DNA of 48,773 bases from CALFVT01 sp964513675 (lineage in GTDB: Bacteria > Pseudomonadota > Alphaproteobacteria > Caulobacterales > Maricaulaceae), in assembly GCA_964513675.1 (NCBI GenBank), contig CAZEOD010000019.1, positions 1 to 48,773 of the forward strand, in the 5' to 3' direction. The translations under genes and the position numbers were made by a program. Under the pieces are notes generated by a model. The model did not search any database, was not told where the DNA came from, and saw only the letters and a program-made list of their open reading frames with translations. Shown here in pieces: positions 7,557 to 16,054 of the stretch; within the stretch, counting starts at the first letter, position 1; each line of letters starts with the position of its first letter.

Positions 7557-8473
7557 CTTTGGTCTTCGCCCGCCGTGAGCGCGGCAACGGTTTTAAGCTC
7601 GAAATCACTGTTGTCATGGCGTTCAAAAAGCTGCTCGGATGGGTCGCCCCACGCGCGGTTAACCATGCGTCCGCGTTTCACAGCGGGGCGAGCGTCAATC
7701 TTCTCAGCCCAGCGCAGAACATTTTTAAAGCTCGTTACATCGAGGAACTCTGCGGCGTCATAAAGGCGGCCAAGGCAAAGCTGGCCATACCATGGCCATA
7801 TCGCCATATCGGCGATGCTATAGTCCTCGCCTGCGATAAAGCTGTTATTTGCGAGCTGTTTATCGAGCACATCGAGTTGGCGTTTGGTTTCCATGGAAAA
7901 ACGGTCGATACAATATTCAATCTTCATGGGCGCATAGGCGTAGAAATGACCAAAGCCGCCGCCAAGATAAGGCGCGCTGCCCATTTGCCAAAATAGCCAC
8001 GACAATGTTTCTGTCCGCGCGGCGGGATCTGTTGGCAGGAATGCGCCAAATTTTTCGGCTAAATAGAGCAGGATTGCGCCGGATTCAAACACCCGCTGCG
8101 GCGGAGATACTGAGTGATCCATTAAGGCCGGAATTTTCGAATTGGGGTTTATATCGACAAAATCACTGCCGAACTGATCGCCTTCATTAATCCGCACAAG
8201 ATAGGCATCATATTCCGCGCTGCTGTGGCCATGCGCGAGAAGCTCCTCGAGCATTATCGTCACTTTCTGGCCATTAGGCGTTGCAAGGGAGTAAAGCTGA
8301 AAGGGATGCTCGCCAATGGGGAGGGTTTTATCATGTGTGGCCCCAGCCGTCGGGCGGTTGATATTGGCAAAACGGCCACCATTGCCTGTTTTCCATTCCC
8401 AGACTTTGGCCGGCTCATAGCCTTCTGGTAAATTGCTTGGCGCTATATCATCTTTTGGGTCTGTGTCTGACAT
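7553..8473 (-). CDS. yghU: Glutathione S-transferase family, YghU-like disulfide-bond oxidoreductase
   Basis: The 306-residue protein matches the YghU/Nu-class group of glutathione transferases, which bind two glutathiones and reduce disulfides or peroxides. The family-specific N-terminal extension ending GGRFANINRPTAGATHDK is present, followed by the thioredoxin-like domain (FQLYSLATPNGQKVTIMLEE, NPNSKIPAL, FESGAILLYLAEKFG) and the all-helical C-terminal domain (EDYSIADMAIWPW). It is 2 bases downstream of tesB and probably translated from the same message. It ends tail to tail with rsmE with a 4-base overlap. Confidence 0.9.
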   Translation of the reverse strand: MSDTDPKDDIAPSNLPEGYEPAKVWEWKTGNGGRFANINRPTAGATHDKTLPIGEHPFQLYSLATPNGQKVTIMLEELLAHGHSSAEYDAYLVRINEGDQFGSDFVDINPNSKIPALMDHSVSPPQRVFESGAILLYLAEKFGAFLPTDPAARTETLSWLFWQMGSAPYLGGGFGHFYAYAPMKIEYCIDRFSMETKRQLDVLDKQLANNSFIAGEDYSIADMAIWPWYGQLCLGRLYDAAEFLDVTSFKNVLRWAEKIDARPAVKRGRMVNRAWGDPSEQLFERHDNSDFELKTVAALTAGEDQS

Positions 8474-8475
8474 GA

Positions 8476-9351
8476 CTAATCCTTTTCATTAATAAGGCGC
8501 ATAAGCCCTTCTTGTATCGTTGACGCCATTAACATGCCGTCTTGGGTGTAAAATAATCCGCGATTAAGTCCGCGAGACCGTGCCGCACGGGGGCTATCAA
8601 GATAATAATAAATCCATTGATCGACGCGAATTTCACTATGGAACCACATAGCATGGTCAAGGCTGGCAGCGATGAGTTTGTTATCATATACTGGAATACT
8701 ATGCGGGCGTAAGGCTGTTGACATCAACATTTTGTCAGAAATAAAGGCGAGCGCCGAGCGGTGCATCAAAGGGTCATCCCCTATATCGGCTGTAAATTTA
8801 AACCAAAATCCGCCTATAGGTTCCATTTTAGTAGGCTCATAGGGGTGTATGGGGGCGGGGACTCGGATGTCGATAATATCATCTGGAAACATAAAAGCCG
8901 TTGGCATATCTGGATATTGTTTTTTTATTCCCGCCAAATAATCGCTATAGGGTATGATATCATCGGGCTGCGGAATCCCCTCGGGTAATTCGATTTGGTG
9001 ATCGAAACCTTTTTCGCGTTTTTGAAAAGACACAGAGCTGTTAAAAATAGCGCGCCCATGTTGACGCGCGACAACGCGGCGCGTGCAGAAACTCCGGCCA
9101 TCGCGAATGGGGTCGACGTCATATATGACATTGCGGCTCATATCTCCGGGGCGAAGAAAATAGGCGTGAAGCGAATGTGGGACGCGCTCATCATCAACCG
9201 TGCGTGCAGCGGCATAAAGCGCTTGCGCGAGGACTTGCCCGCCAAAAATGCGCCGCAGCGGAAATTGGATCGGCGCGCCAGAAAAAAGATTACTGTCAAT
9301 TTCCTCGGCTGTGAGACCGGCTGTGAGGGCGTTTATTGTGAGATGTTTCAT
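8476..9351 (-). CDS. tesB: Acyl-CoA thioesterase II
   Basis: TesB hydrolyses medium- and long-chain acyl-CoA with a double hot-dog fold. The N-terminal hot dog carries RIFGGQVLAQAL and the C-terminal one carries SLDHAMWFHSEIRVDQWIYYYLDSP, both family hallmarks; the aspartate of SLDH and downstream Gln/Thr positions form the usual catalytic network. The length of 291 residues is normal. It is first in a two-gene unit with yghU (2-base gap). The region upstream to 9495 has no gene on this strand and is AT-rich, with the promoter presumably there. Confidence 0.93.
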   Translation of the reverse strand: MKHLTINALTAGLTAEEIDSNLFSGAPIQFPLRRIFGGQVLAQALYAAARTVDDERVPHSLHAYFLRPGDMSRNVIYDVDPIRDGRSFCTRRVVARQHGRAIFNSSVSFQKREKGFDHQIELPEGIPQPDDIIPYSDYLAGIKKQYPDMPTAFMFPDDIIDIRVPAPIHPYEPTKMEPIGGFWFKFTADIGDDPLMHRSALAFISDKMLMSTALRPHSIPVYDNKLIAASLDHAMWFHSEIRVDQWIYYYLDSPRAARSRGLNRGLFYTQDGMLMASTIQEGLMRLINEKD

Positions 9352-9495
9352 AAGGCGATCAACTTAGTCTTAAATCATTGAGGCGGTCATCATTTATTTT
9401 GTTTGGCGGCTATTTATATAAATTATAAGTTTTTAACTTAACTTTGTGATAAATGCGGTCTATTCATCTTCAAATAGGGCATTGAGGAGGAAACT
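9352..9495. promoter_or_regulatory. AT-rich divergent intergenic region between tesB and the small peptide
   Basis: This 144-base stretch separates divergent genes and must hold both promoters. It is visibly AT-rich around 9400-9445, with the repeated pentamer TTAAC. I could not assign convincing -35 and -10 boxes. Confidence 0.35.
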
Positions 9496-9573
9496 ATGTC
9501 TTTATTAGATAAAATTGGGCAACTTATCGTCGCAGTCGTTATTAGCGTCGTATTATTTCTGGTCTATGGTTAA
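9496..9573 (+). CDS. Small single-span membrane peptide (25 aa)
   Basis: ATG 9496 to TAA 9573 encodes 25 residues: a short charged N-terminus (MSLLDKIGQ) and then a continuous hydrophobic stretch of valine, isoleucine and leucine ending VLFLVYG, long enough to span the membrane once. The ribosome binding site is unusually strong: TTGAGGAGGAAACT directly before the ATG. A short inverted repeat follows the stop (9576-9596). I do not recognise the peptide. Its properties match the class of bacterial small membrane proteins that bind larger membrane complexes, such as AcrZ- or CydX-type subunits, but there is no partner gene beside it, so no function is assigned. Confidence 0.65.
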   Translation: MSLLDKIGQLIVAVVISVVLFLVYG

Positions 9574-9575
9574 AG

Positions 9576-9596
9576 CGAGTCCTTATTTAAGACTCG
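9576..9596 (+). terminator. Short hairpin after the small peptide gene
   Basis: CGAGTC (9576-9581) and GACTCG (9591-9596) are perfect complements with a 9-base loop, 2 bases after the stop codon. No T run follows, so termination is uncertain; it could also stabilise the 3' end of the message. Confidence 0.35.
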
Positions 9597-9626
9597 GGCT
9601 TCGTCCTTGAGGGGATATAGTTTCAT

Positions 9627-9668
9627 ATATGACGGCTGCGCGTTACACGCCGCGAGCAGCCGCCATAT
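9627..9668. repeat. Long imperfect inverted repeat (hairpin) upstream of the LacI gene
   Basis: Arms ATATG-A-CGGCTGC (9627-9639) and GCAGCCG-C-CATAT (9656-9668) pair over 13 positions with one mismatch, and the loop contains a further GCGT/ACGC pair. No T tract follows on either strand. It could be a transcript-end structure for the small peptide gene or a protein-binding dyad. The rest of 9669-9832 has only one more small palindrome, GCAGCG/CGCTGC at 9741-9758. Confidence 0.5.
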
Positions 9669-9832
9669 TATATTATGCGGCCAGTTTTCACCCATAATGT
9701 AAAAGCGGTTCGTTTATAATGATCTGTTCAGTTCCATTCAGCAGCGGTTTTACGCTGCGGGTGTAACAGTCATTTGTAATTGCTATAGGGCTGTGCCACA
9801 TATTTTATGTCATAAATCAATAAGGTGAGAGA

Positions 9833-10852
9833 GTGAAATCACGTATTCACGACGTAGCAGAATTGGCCGGTGTGTCGATGAAGACGGTATCTCGCGTGTT
9901 AAACCGAGAGCCAAATGTTGCTGATAAAACGCGAGAGCGCGTTTTGGAGGCCTCCAGAGAGCTGCGATATACGCCGAGCTTGGCGGCGCGTGGGCTTGCG
10001 ACATCGAAAAATTATCTTCTGGCGCTGCTTTATGACAATGTCACGCCAAGCTATGTTTTAAAAGTTCAGCAAGGCGCAACACGCATTTGCCAAGAGGCGG
10101 GCTATCACCTCATTGTCCATCCTATGCGCGGCTCCATAGAGATCACCCAAGAGGAGGCCGTTGCGGCCCTAGAGCGCTTGCCAGTAGACGGCGTTATTCT
10201 GACGTCGCCCCTATCGGATAATCCGGCAATATTAGCCGCCTTAGCGCAGCTAAAAATCCGGTTTACAACATTGGGCGCCTCAACCGAGACGGCCCCGCAG
10301 CAAGTCATCGGTATTGATAACCGCAAGGCGGCAGAGGATATGACAGCCTTTTTAATCAAATCAGGCCATCAAGATATCGGTTTTGTTAAAGGGCATAAAA
10401 ACCATCTTTCGTCCCAGCTCCGCTTTGATGGATTTAAGGCGGCGATGGATTCTCATGGGCTGAAATTGCGCCATGAGTGGATTGTCCAAGGCGATTATTC
10501 TTATACCTCCGGTGAAGTTGCGGCGCGGCATATTTTTTCTAAATCCAGCCGGCCAACGGCTATTTTTGCAAGTAATGATGATATGGCGGCTGGGGTTATG
10601 GCGATAGCCGGACATATGGGAATTTCTGTTCCTGATGAGCTGTCCATTGGCGGGTTTGATGACAGTTCTATTGCAAGTATTGTGTGGCCGCGCCTTTCGA
10701 CAATCCGCCAGCCCGTGAAAGAAATGGGCGAGCGCGCCGCCGATATGCTGATTGCGCCGCTGCGTCAGACCGCAAAAAAGACCGGCGATGTTATGCCATG
10801 CGTCTCCTATTCACATCACTTGGTTATTCGCGAGTCAACCAAAGCCCGTTAG
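9833..10852 (+). CDS. LacI/GalR family regulator, probable regulator of the Entner-Doudoroff operon
   Basis: The 339-residue protein has the LacI helix-turn-helix at residues 3-24 (IHDVAELAGVSMKTVSRVLNR), the hinge helix with SLAARGLATSK, and a periplasmic-binding-protein-like sensor domain to the C-terminus (FASNDDMAAGVM, SIGGFDDSSIASIVWPRLSTIRQP). The start is GTG 9833 with an AAGGTGAGA ribosome binding site. It lies directly upstream of zwf-pgl-edd-glk, in the same direction, and a LacI-type palindrome overlaps the zwf promoter, so it most likely represses that operon until a sugar or sugar phosphate binds. The effector is not shown by the sequence. Confidence 0.93.
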   Translation: MKSRIHDVAELAGVSMKTVSRVLNREPNVADKTRERVLEASRELRYTPSLAARGLATSKNYLLALLYDNVTPSYVLKVQQGATRICQEAGYHLIVHPMRGSIEITQEEAVAALERLPVDGVILTSPLSDNPAILAALAQLKIRFTTLGASTETAPQQVIGIDNRKAAEDMTAFLIKSGHQDIGFVKGHKNHLSSQLRFDGFKAAMDSHGLKLRHEWIVQGDYSYTSGEVAARHIFSKSSRPTAIFASNDDMAAGVMAIAGHMGISVPDELSIGGFDDSSIASIVWPRLSTIRQPVKEMGERAADMLIAPLRQTAKKTGDVMPCVSYSHHLVIRESTKAR

Positions 10853-10887
10853 TATAGGCGCGATGTTTATATCGTTAACCTGCCGTA

Positions 10888-10917
10888 TTGACAGCGCTGT
10901 CATAAAGGTTCTATGAC
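10888..10917 (+). promoter_or_regulatory. zwf promoter overlapped by a perfect LacI-type operator
   Basis: TGACAGCGCTGTCA (10889-10902) is a perfect 14-base palindrome with central CG, fitting the LacI/GalR pattern TGNNANCGNTNNCA. It overlaps a consensus -35 TTGACA (10888-10893); 18 bases later is TATGAC (10912-10917) as a possible -10. A repressor on this site would exclude RNA polymerase. The neighbouring LacI gene is the obvious candidate protein. Confidence 0.75.
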
Positions 10918-10945
10918 GCCCCCATAACATTATAAGAGGTATGCT

Positions 10946-12457
10946 GTGTCAGATGATATAGAGACTCAGGCGGGGGATAACATAACGGGCGGGTCGACCT
11001 TTATTCCGGTTGAGCCCTTTGATATTATTGTCTTTGGCGGAACGGGTGATTTGTCCCGCCGTAAGCTTTTGCCCTCTCTTTATCACCGTTATTGCGATGG
11101 CCAAATAGCGGATGAAAGCCGAATTATCGGTGTCTCGCGCTCAAAGCTTGAAACGGCAGAATTTAGAGCGCTGGCTAAAAAATCCTATCTCGAATTTTCA
11201 GGTGAAGATGATTATCAAAAATCTGAATGGAATAGTTTTGAAGAGCGGATAAGCTATGTCTCCATAGATGTTCTCGCAGAAGACGCGAATTGGGCGGGCC
11301 TTAAAGAGCAATTATCAAACGATGACGACCGCGTCCGCATCTTTTATTTGGCGATGCCGCCGCGTATGTTTGCCGATGTTTGCGAGGGCTTGAAAAAGGC
11401 GGGGCTTGTCACGCCAAATTCACGGGTTGTACTTGAGAAACCGCTTGGGACTGATTTTGAATCAGCCCGCGAAATCAATCAGGGTGTCGGACACGTTTTC
11501 GATGAAAACCGCATTTACCGAATAGATCACTATCTTGGTAAAGAGACGGTGCAAAATCTTCTCGTTTTGCGGTTTGGAAATATTTTATTGGAACCTTTAT
11601 GGAACCACCGCGCGATTGACCATATTCAAATTACGGCGGCGGAATCGATTGGGGTCGGCGGGCGCGGATCTTATTATGACGGGGCGGGGGCTTTGCGCGA
11701 TATGGTGCAAAATCATATGCTTCAGCTCTTGTGCCTTACAGCAATGGAGGCGCCGGCGTCTCTGTCAGCGGATGATGTCCGCACGGAGAAGATTAAAGTC
11801 CTGCGCGCGCTGAGAATTTTAACGCCTGAGACGGTTGAAGAAAATACAGTGCGCGGACAATATGCGCGCGGACAAGTTGATGATGCGCCTGTCACGGATT
11901 ACCTGACAGATGTTGGTCTTGACCAAAGTAATACAGAAACTTATGTCGCGATTAAAGCTGAAATAGATAATTGGCGCTGGGCTGGAGTCCCGATTTTTCT
12001 ACGCTCTGGCAAACGTATGACGCAGCGGTTTTCTGAAATTGTTATTCAGTTCAAACCTGTGCCTCATTCTGTCTTTGGAAGCGATACGCCACTAAATGCG
12101 AACCGTCTTGTTATCCGCTTGCAGCCTGATGAAGCGGTTAATTTATGGATGGAAATTAAAGAGCCGGGCGCGGGCGGGATGCGGCTGAAAACCCTACCGC
12201 TTAATCTGGCATATGCTGATAATTTCACTGTCCGTTATCCAGATGCTTATGAGCGTCTTTTGATGGATGTTGTGCGCGGAAACCTTAGCCTGTTTATGCG
12301 CCGCGATGAAGTTGAGGCGGCATGGACGTGGATTGACGCGATTCATGCGGCATGGGAGGCTGCGGGCCAACGTGTGGAGCTTTATCCCGCCGGCGAAGAC
12401 GGCCCGAGGCAAGCGGCAGATATGTTGGCGCGAGATGGACGGGTGTGGTCAAAATAA
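10946..12457 (+). CDS. zwf: Glucose-6-phosphate 1-dehydrogenase
   Basis: Zwf oxidises glucose 6-phosphate to 6-phosphogluconolactone with NAD(P)+. The dinucleotide-binding motif FGGTGDLSRRKLLPSLY (about residues 30-46) and the active-site motif RIDHYLGKE (about 191-199) are intact, and 503 residues is a normal length. The start is GTG 10946, preceded by AAGAGGT. It is the first gene of a tightly packed operon: its TAA shares one base with the pgl ATG. It should be controlled by the palindrome at 10889-10902. Confidence 0.97.
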   Translation: MSDDIETQAGDNITGGSTFIPVEPFDIIVFGGTGDLSRRKLLPSLYHRYCDGQIADESRIIGVSRSKLETAEFRALAKKSYLEFSGEDDYQKSEWNSFEERISYVSIDVLAEDANWAGLKEQLSNDDDRVRIFYLAMPPRMFADVCEGLKKAGLVTPNSRVVLEKPLGTDFESAREINQGVGHVFDENRIYRIDHYLGKETVQNLLVLRFGNILLEPLWNHRAIDHIQITAAESIGVGGRGSYYDGAGALRDMVQNHMLQLLCLTAMEAPASLSADDVRTEKIKVLRALRILTPETVEENTVRGQYARGQVDDAPVTDYLTDVGLDQSNTETYVAIKAEIDNWRWAGVPIFLRSGKRMTQRFSEIVIQFKPVPHSVFGSDTPLNANRLVIRLQPDEAVNLWMEIKEPGAGGMRLKTLPLNLAYADNFTVRYPDAYERLLMDVVRGNLSLFMRRDEVEAAWTWIDAIHAAWEAAGQRVELYPAGEDGPRQAADMLARDGRVWSK

Positions 12458-13167
12458 TGAGCTATATATTTAAATCTTTTAAGTCCAAAGACGAAATGTC
12501 CGCTGCGGCGACGGCCTTTATTCAGGCGCGGCTAGACGAGGCTTTGACGGATAAGGCGAAAGCGGGCCTGCTTGTCTCGGGCGGGTCATCTCCACGCCCT
12601 ATTTATCAGGCCTTATCTTTAACAGATATTGCATGGGCAGACGTATCGGTTGGCCTTGTTGATGAGCGCTGGGTTGATCCAGGGCAGGCCGGGTCTAATC
12701 AAGACTTTATCCATGAAACGCTTCTTCAGAATAAAGCGAAGGCCGCGAATTTTTTACCTATGAAGAGTTCTCACGGCACTGCGGCGCTCGGCGCTCCCTC
12801 TATTGCGCAAAGCTATCAAGCCGCCTTTAATCCGGCTGATGTTTGCATTATGGGCATGGGAACAGATGGCCATACGGCCTCATGGTTTCCGGGCGCAGAA
12901 GATCTTGAAACGGCGCTGGATATTTACAATAAAGACATGGTCTGCGCGCAAAATGCTGCGGGATGCCCTGTTGCAGGCGATCATCCGGAGCGCATAACAC
13001 TCACATTGCCCGCCGTGATGCAGGCGCGCCATATCGTGTTATTAATTGCAGGTGAAGAAAAACGGCAAGTTTTCCAAGCTGCGGTGAATAAATCTGTGCA
13101 AGATGCACCTATCAAAGCCTTGTTAAATGCGGGCACCAAGCTGACTGTCTTCTGGGGAGCCTCATGA
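12457..13167 (+). CDS. pgl: 6-phosphogluconolactonase
   Basis: Pgl hydrolyses 6-phosphogluconolactone to 6-phosphogluconate. Family motifs are visible: LLVSGGSSPRPIYQAL near the N-terminus, VGLVDERWVDP, and GMGTDGHTASWFPGAEDL. I start it at ATG 12457 (MSYIFKSFKS), which gives 236 residues; the longer open frame from 12352 only translates the end of zwf in another frame. It overlaps zwf by one base and edd by four (ATGA), so the three are translationally coupled. Confidence 0.95.
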   Translation: MSYIFKSFKSKDEMSAAATAFIQARLDEALTDKAKAGLLVSGGSSPRPIYQALSLTDIAWADVSVGLVDERWVDPGQAGSNQDFIHETLLQNKAKAANFLPMKSSHGTAALGAPSIAQSYQAAFNPADVCIMGMGTDGHTASWFPGAEDLETALDIYNKDMVCAQNAAGCPVAGDHPERITLTLPAVMQARHIVLLIAGEEKRQVFQAAVNKSVQDAPIKALLNAGTKLTVFWGAS

Positions 13168-14996
13168 TAAACGCAACTATAGACGCTGTTACTGACCGTA
13201 TCATAAAGCGGTCTGAAAAAACGCGCGCGACCTATTTGAAAGCCATGCGCGAGAATATACGCCCCGGACCGCGCCGTAAGCGCTTAACCGAGGGCAATAT
13301 TGCCCATGCCTCTGCGGCCTGCCCACTTCATGAGAAAGTAGAGCTTTTAGGCGCAGGCTGGCCGAATATCGGCATTGTCACAGCCTATAATGATATGCTC
13401 TCGGCCCATCAGCCCTTTGCCCGTTATCCTGATGTTATTAAACATGCGGCGCGGCGTAATGGTGCGACGGCGCAAGTTGCGGGCGGCGTTCCGGCGATGT
13501 GTGATGGAGTTACCCAAGGCCAAGACGGGATGCAGCTTTCTCTGCTCTCGCGTGATACGATTGCGATGGGCGCAGCGGTGGCATTGTCTCATGATATGTT
13601 TGACGCGGCTATCCATTTAGGTGTCTGTGATAAGATCGTACCGGGATTGACCATTGCCGCTTTGCGCTTTGGCTATTTGCCGCAAATTTTTGCGCCCGCA
13701 GGCCCAATGCCGTCGGGTATTCCTAATCCGGAGAAAAGCCGCGTTCGTCAGCTTTTTGCCGAGGGCAAAGTTGACCGTGCCGCCTTGTTAGACGTTGAGA
13801 GCAAAAGCTATCATGCGCCGGGGACCTGCACATTTTACGGCACGGCTAATTCTAATCAAATGTTGATGGAAATTATGGGATTGCAGCTTCCGGGCGCATC
13901 TTTCATTCATCCTAACACGCCGCTTCGTGACGCCATGACGGCGCAGACCACACGGCGCGCTATTCAAATCTCGACCATGGGCGAAACGCCGACCCCTGTT
14001 TGTGATATTATTGATGAAAAAGCGATTGTGAACGGCATTGTCGGCCTTATGGCCACAGGCGGCTCCACAAATCTGACAATTCACATGACGGCGATGGCCC
14101 GCGCGGCGGGCATCCTTGTGAATTGGGATGACTTTAATGATATATCCGCAGTTGTGCCCTTGATTTGCCGGATTTACCCGAACGGCCCCGCAGATGTTAA
14201 CCATTTCCAAGCGGCGGGCGGCATGGCTTATTTGATCTCAGAGTTGATCGCGTCGGGCCTTGCACATTCGGATGTTACGACTGTCGCTGGTGGCGATGGA
14301 CTTCACGCCTATAGTCATGAGCCAATCCAAAATAATCACGCCGAAGCGGATTCCGTTCTTTACCGCATGGGGCCAAGCGAGAGCGGCGATGCCGATGTCC
14401 TAACCTCTGTCTCAAAGCCGTTCCGTCCCGATGGGGGGCTGCGTGTTCTGACTGGCAATATTGGGCGCGGGGTTATGAAAGTCTCGGCCGTGAAGCGCGA
14501 GAATTGGTATGTGCAAGCGCCTGCGGTTGTGATTGATGACCAAAATGATCTCGTCGCCCTGCATAAAGCGGGTGAGCTTGAACGGGATTTCGTAGCGGTT
14601 CTGCGCTTCCAAGGCCCGCGTGCCAATGGCATGCCGGAGCTACACAAGCTGACACCGATTTTAGGCTCCCTTCAAGATAAAGGGTTTAAAGTGGCCTTGG
14701 TTACGGATGGCCGTATGTCCGGCGCAAGCGGGAAAATACCGGCGGCTATTCACCTCCACCCCGAAGCAGTTCTTGGCGGGCCAATTAGTAAAATCAAGAC
14801 TGGAGATATTGTCAAAGTAGATCCAGAAAACGGAAGCGTTAGCGTCTTAGTCGATGATCTTGACGCGCGGGATTCGGCGAAACAGCCCGCCAATAAAACA
14901 GCCACAGCGCTTGGTATGGATATGTTTGCGACCATGCGCGCCGCCAGTGAAGATGCCGAAAGCGGCGCGAGCTTCCTTGGCATGTATCAGGACTAA
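13164..14996 (+). CDS. edd: Phosphogluconate dehydratase
   Basis: Edd dehydrates 6-phosphogluconate to 2-keto-3-deoxy-6-phosphogluconate, the committing step of the Entner-Doudoroff pathway. It belongs to the IlvD/Edd Fe-S dehydratase family; the cysteine-bearing stretches CDGVTQGQDGMQLSLLSRD and GVCDKIVPG are present, as is the GRMSGASGKIPAAIH segment. At 610 residues it is full length. The next enzyme, KDPG aldolase (eda), is not in this operon or window; I recall the Caulobacter operon also having zwf-pgl-edd-glk with eda elsewhere. Confidence 0.97.
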   Translation: MINATIDAVTDRIIKRSEKTRATYLKAMRENIRPGPRRKRLTEGNIAHASAACPLHEKVELLGAGWPNIGIVTAYNDMLSAHQPFARYPDVIKHAARRNGATAQVAGGVPAMCDGVTQGQDGMQLSLLSRDTIAMGAAVALSHDMFDAAIHLGVCDKIVPGLTIAALRFGYLPQIFAPAGPMPSGIPNPEKSRVRQLFAEGKVDRAALLDVESKSYHAPGTCTFYGTANSNQMLMEIMGLQLPGASFIHPNTPLRDAMTAQTTRRAIQISTMGETPTPVCDIIDEKAIVNGIVGLMATGGSTNLTIHMTAMARAAGILVNWDDFNDISAVVPLICRIYPNGPADVNHFQAAGGMAYLISELIASGLAHSDVTTVAGGDGLHAYSHEPIQNNHAEADSVLYRMGPSESGDADVLTSVSKPFRPDGGLRVLTGNIGRGVMKVSAVKRENWYVQAPAVVIDDQNDLVALHKAGELERDFVAVLRFQGPRANGMPELHKLTPILGSLQDKGFKVALVTDGRMSGASGKIPAAIHLHPEAVLGGPISKIKTGDIVKVDPENGSVSVLVDDLDARDSAKQPANKTATALGMDMFATMRAASEDAESGASFLGMYQD

Positions 14997-14998
14997 TC

Positions 14999-15964
14999 AT
15001 GAAATCTGACACGATTATTGTTGGGGATGTAGGCGGCACGAATTGCCGGTTTTCATTGGCGCAAATGAATGCGCAAGGCACAATAGAATTATCCAATACG
15101 GCGAAGCTGGGCGTTAGCGAATATCCCAGTTTTTATGAGGCCCTAGATCATTACCTTAAAACGTTAGAAACTGTACCGAAATTGGCGGCTTTTGCCTTAG
15201 CGGGGCCAAAGTTTAACGGCGCGATACGGATGACAAATCTGAATTGGGAGGCCTCTGAATCAGAGATTAAATCCCGTTTTGATTTTGATATGGTGACGAT
15301 ATCGAATGACTTTGCAGCCATGGCGCGCGGGGCGGCGATTATACCAGATGATGGCTTTCGAACGATTATTGAAGGTAAGGTGAATTATAGCAATGCCGTT
15401 GCTGTCTTTGGCCCCGGAACGGGCCTTGGCGTTGCGGGTATTTTGCCGGGTAAGCCGCTGCGGATATTGCCGACAGAAGGTGGATATTCTGCCTTTGCGC
15501 CGCAAGATGATTTGGAAGATTCGATTTTGAAAAAAATGCGCGCCGATCTTGGCTTTGTCGCATCTGAGCATATCTTATCAGGGCCTGGATTGCTGCGCAC
15601 ATATATAGCGCTCTGTGCGGTTCGCGGCGAGACGCCGATATCAACGCAGCCCGACGAAGTTGTGGCGGCGGCCGAATCTAATCCCAAGTCCCTTGCCCGA
15701 GAGGCGGTTCGTGTGTTTTGTAATGTTCTGGGCGGGTTTGCAGGCAATACAGCCTATACGCTCGGCGCGTCAGGCGGCGTGATTATTGCGGGCGGTGTTG
15801 CGCGTCATATTGCGCCGTTTATTGCAGCTTCTGATTTTGAAACGCGGTTTAAATCGCGCGGCAAAGCATCATGGTTTACGCAAAATATTCCTGTGCGTTT
15901 GTTAACGGCACATTCTGTTGCCCTTTACGGCGCGGCGGCCTTTATTATCGACCGGAACGGGTAA
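14999..15964 (+). CDS. glk: Glucokinase
   Basis: Glk phosphorylates glucose with ATP to feed Zwf. The N-terminal phosphate-binding motif GDVGGTNCRFSLA (residues 9-21) and FGPGTGLGVAGI are clear, and GGVIIAGGVARHI near the C-terminus fits the bacterial glucokinase (GlkA-type) family. The length of 321 residues is usual. It starts 2 bases after edd, closing the operon. No terminator with a T tract is evident in the 90 bases that follow. Confidence 0.95.
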   Translation: MKSDTIIVGDVGGTNCRFSLAQMNAQGTIELSNTAKLGVSEYPSFYEALDHYLKTLETVPKLAAFALAGPKFNGAIRMTNLNWEASESEIKSRFDFDMVTISNDFAAMARGAAIIPDDGFRTIIEGKVNYSNAVAVFGPGTGLGVAGILPGKPLRILPTEGGYSAFAPQDDLEDSILKKMRADLGFVASEHILSGPGLLRTYIALCAVRGETPISTQPDEVVAAAESNPKSLAREAVRVFCNVLGGFAGNTAYTLGASGGVIIAGGVARHIAPFIAASDFETRFKSRGKASWFTQNIPVRLLTAHSVALYGAAAFIIDRNG

Positions 15965-16054
15965 AAGATAGGGCTGCACCTTTTGTGAACTTACAAGGCG
16001 GCTTTAGCGTATATAGGATATGATTTTATCTAATTATCGCAAAAGGATGCTCAT

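Noticed and set aside
12352..12456. Longer pgl frame starting inside zwf
   Set aside because: The first 35 residues are only zwf read in another frame; ATG 12457 directly overlaps the zwf stop in the usual coupled way.
10853..15964. A complete Entner-Doudoroff operon including eda
   Set aside because: No KDPG aldolase frame exists between edd and glk or elsewhere in the window; only zwf, pgl, edd and glk are present.
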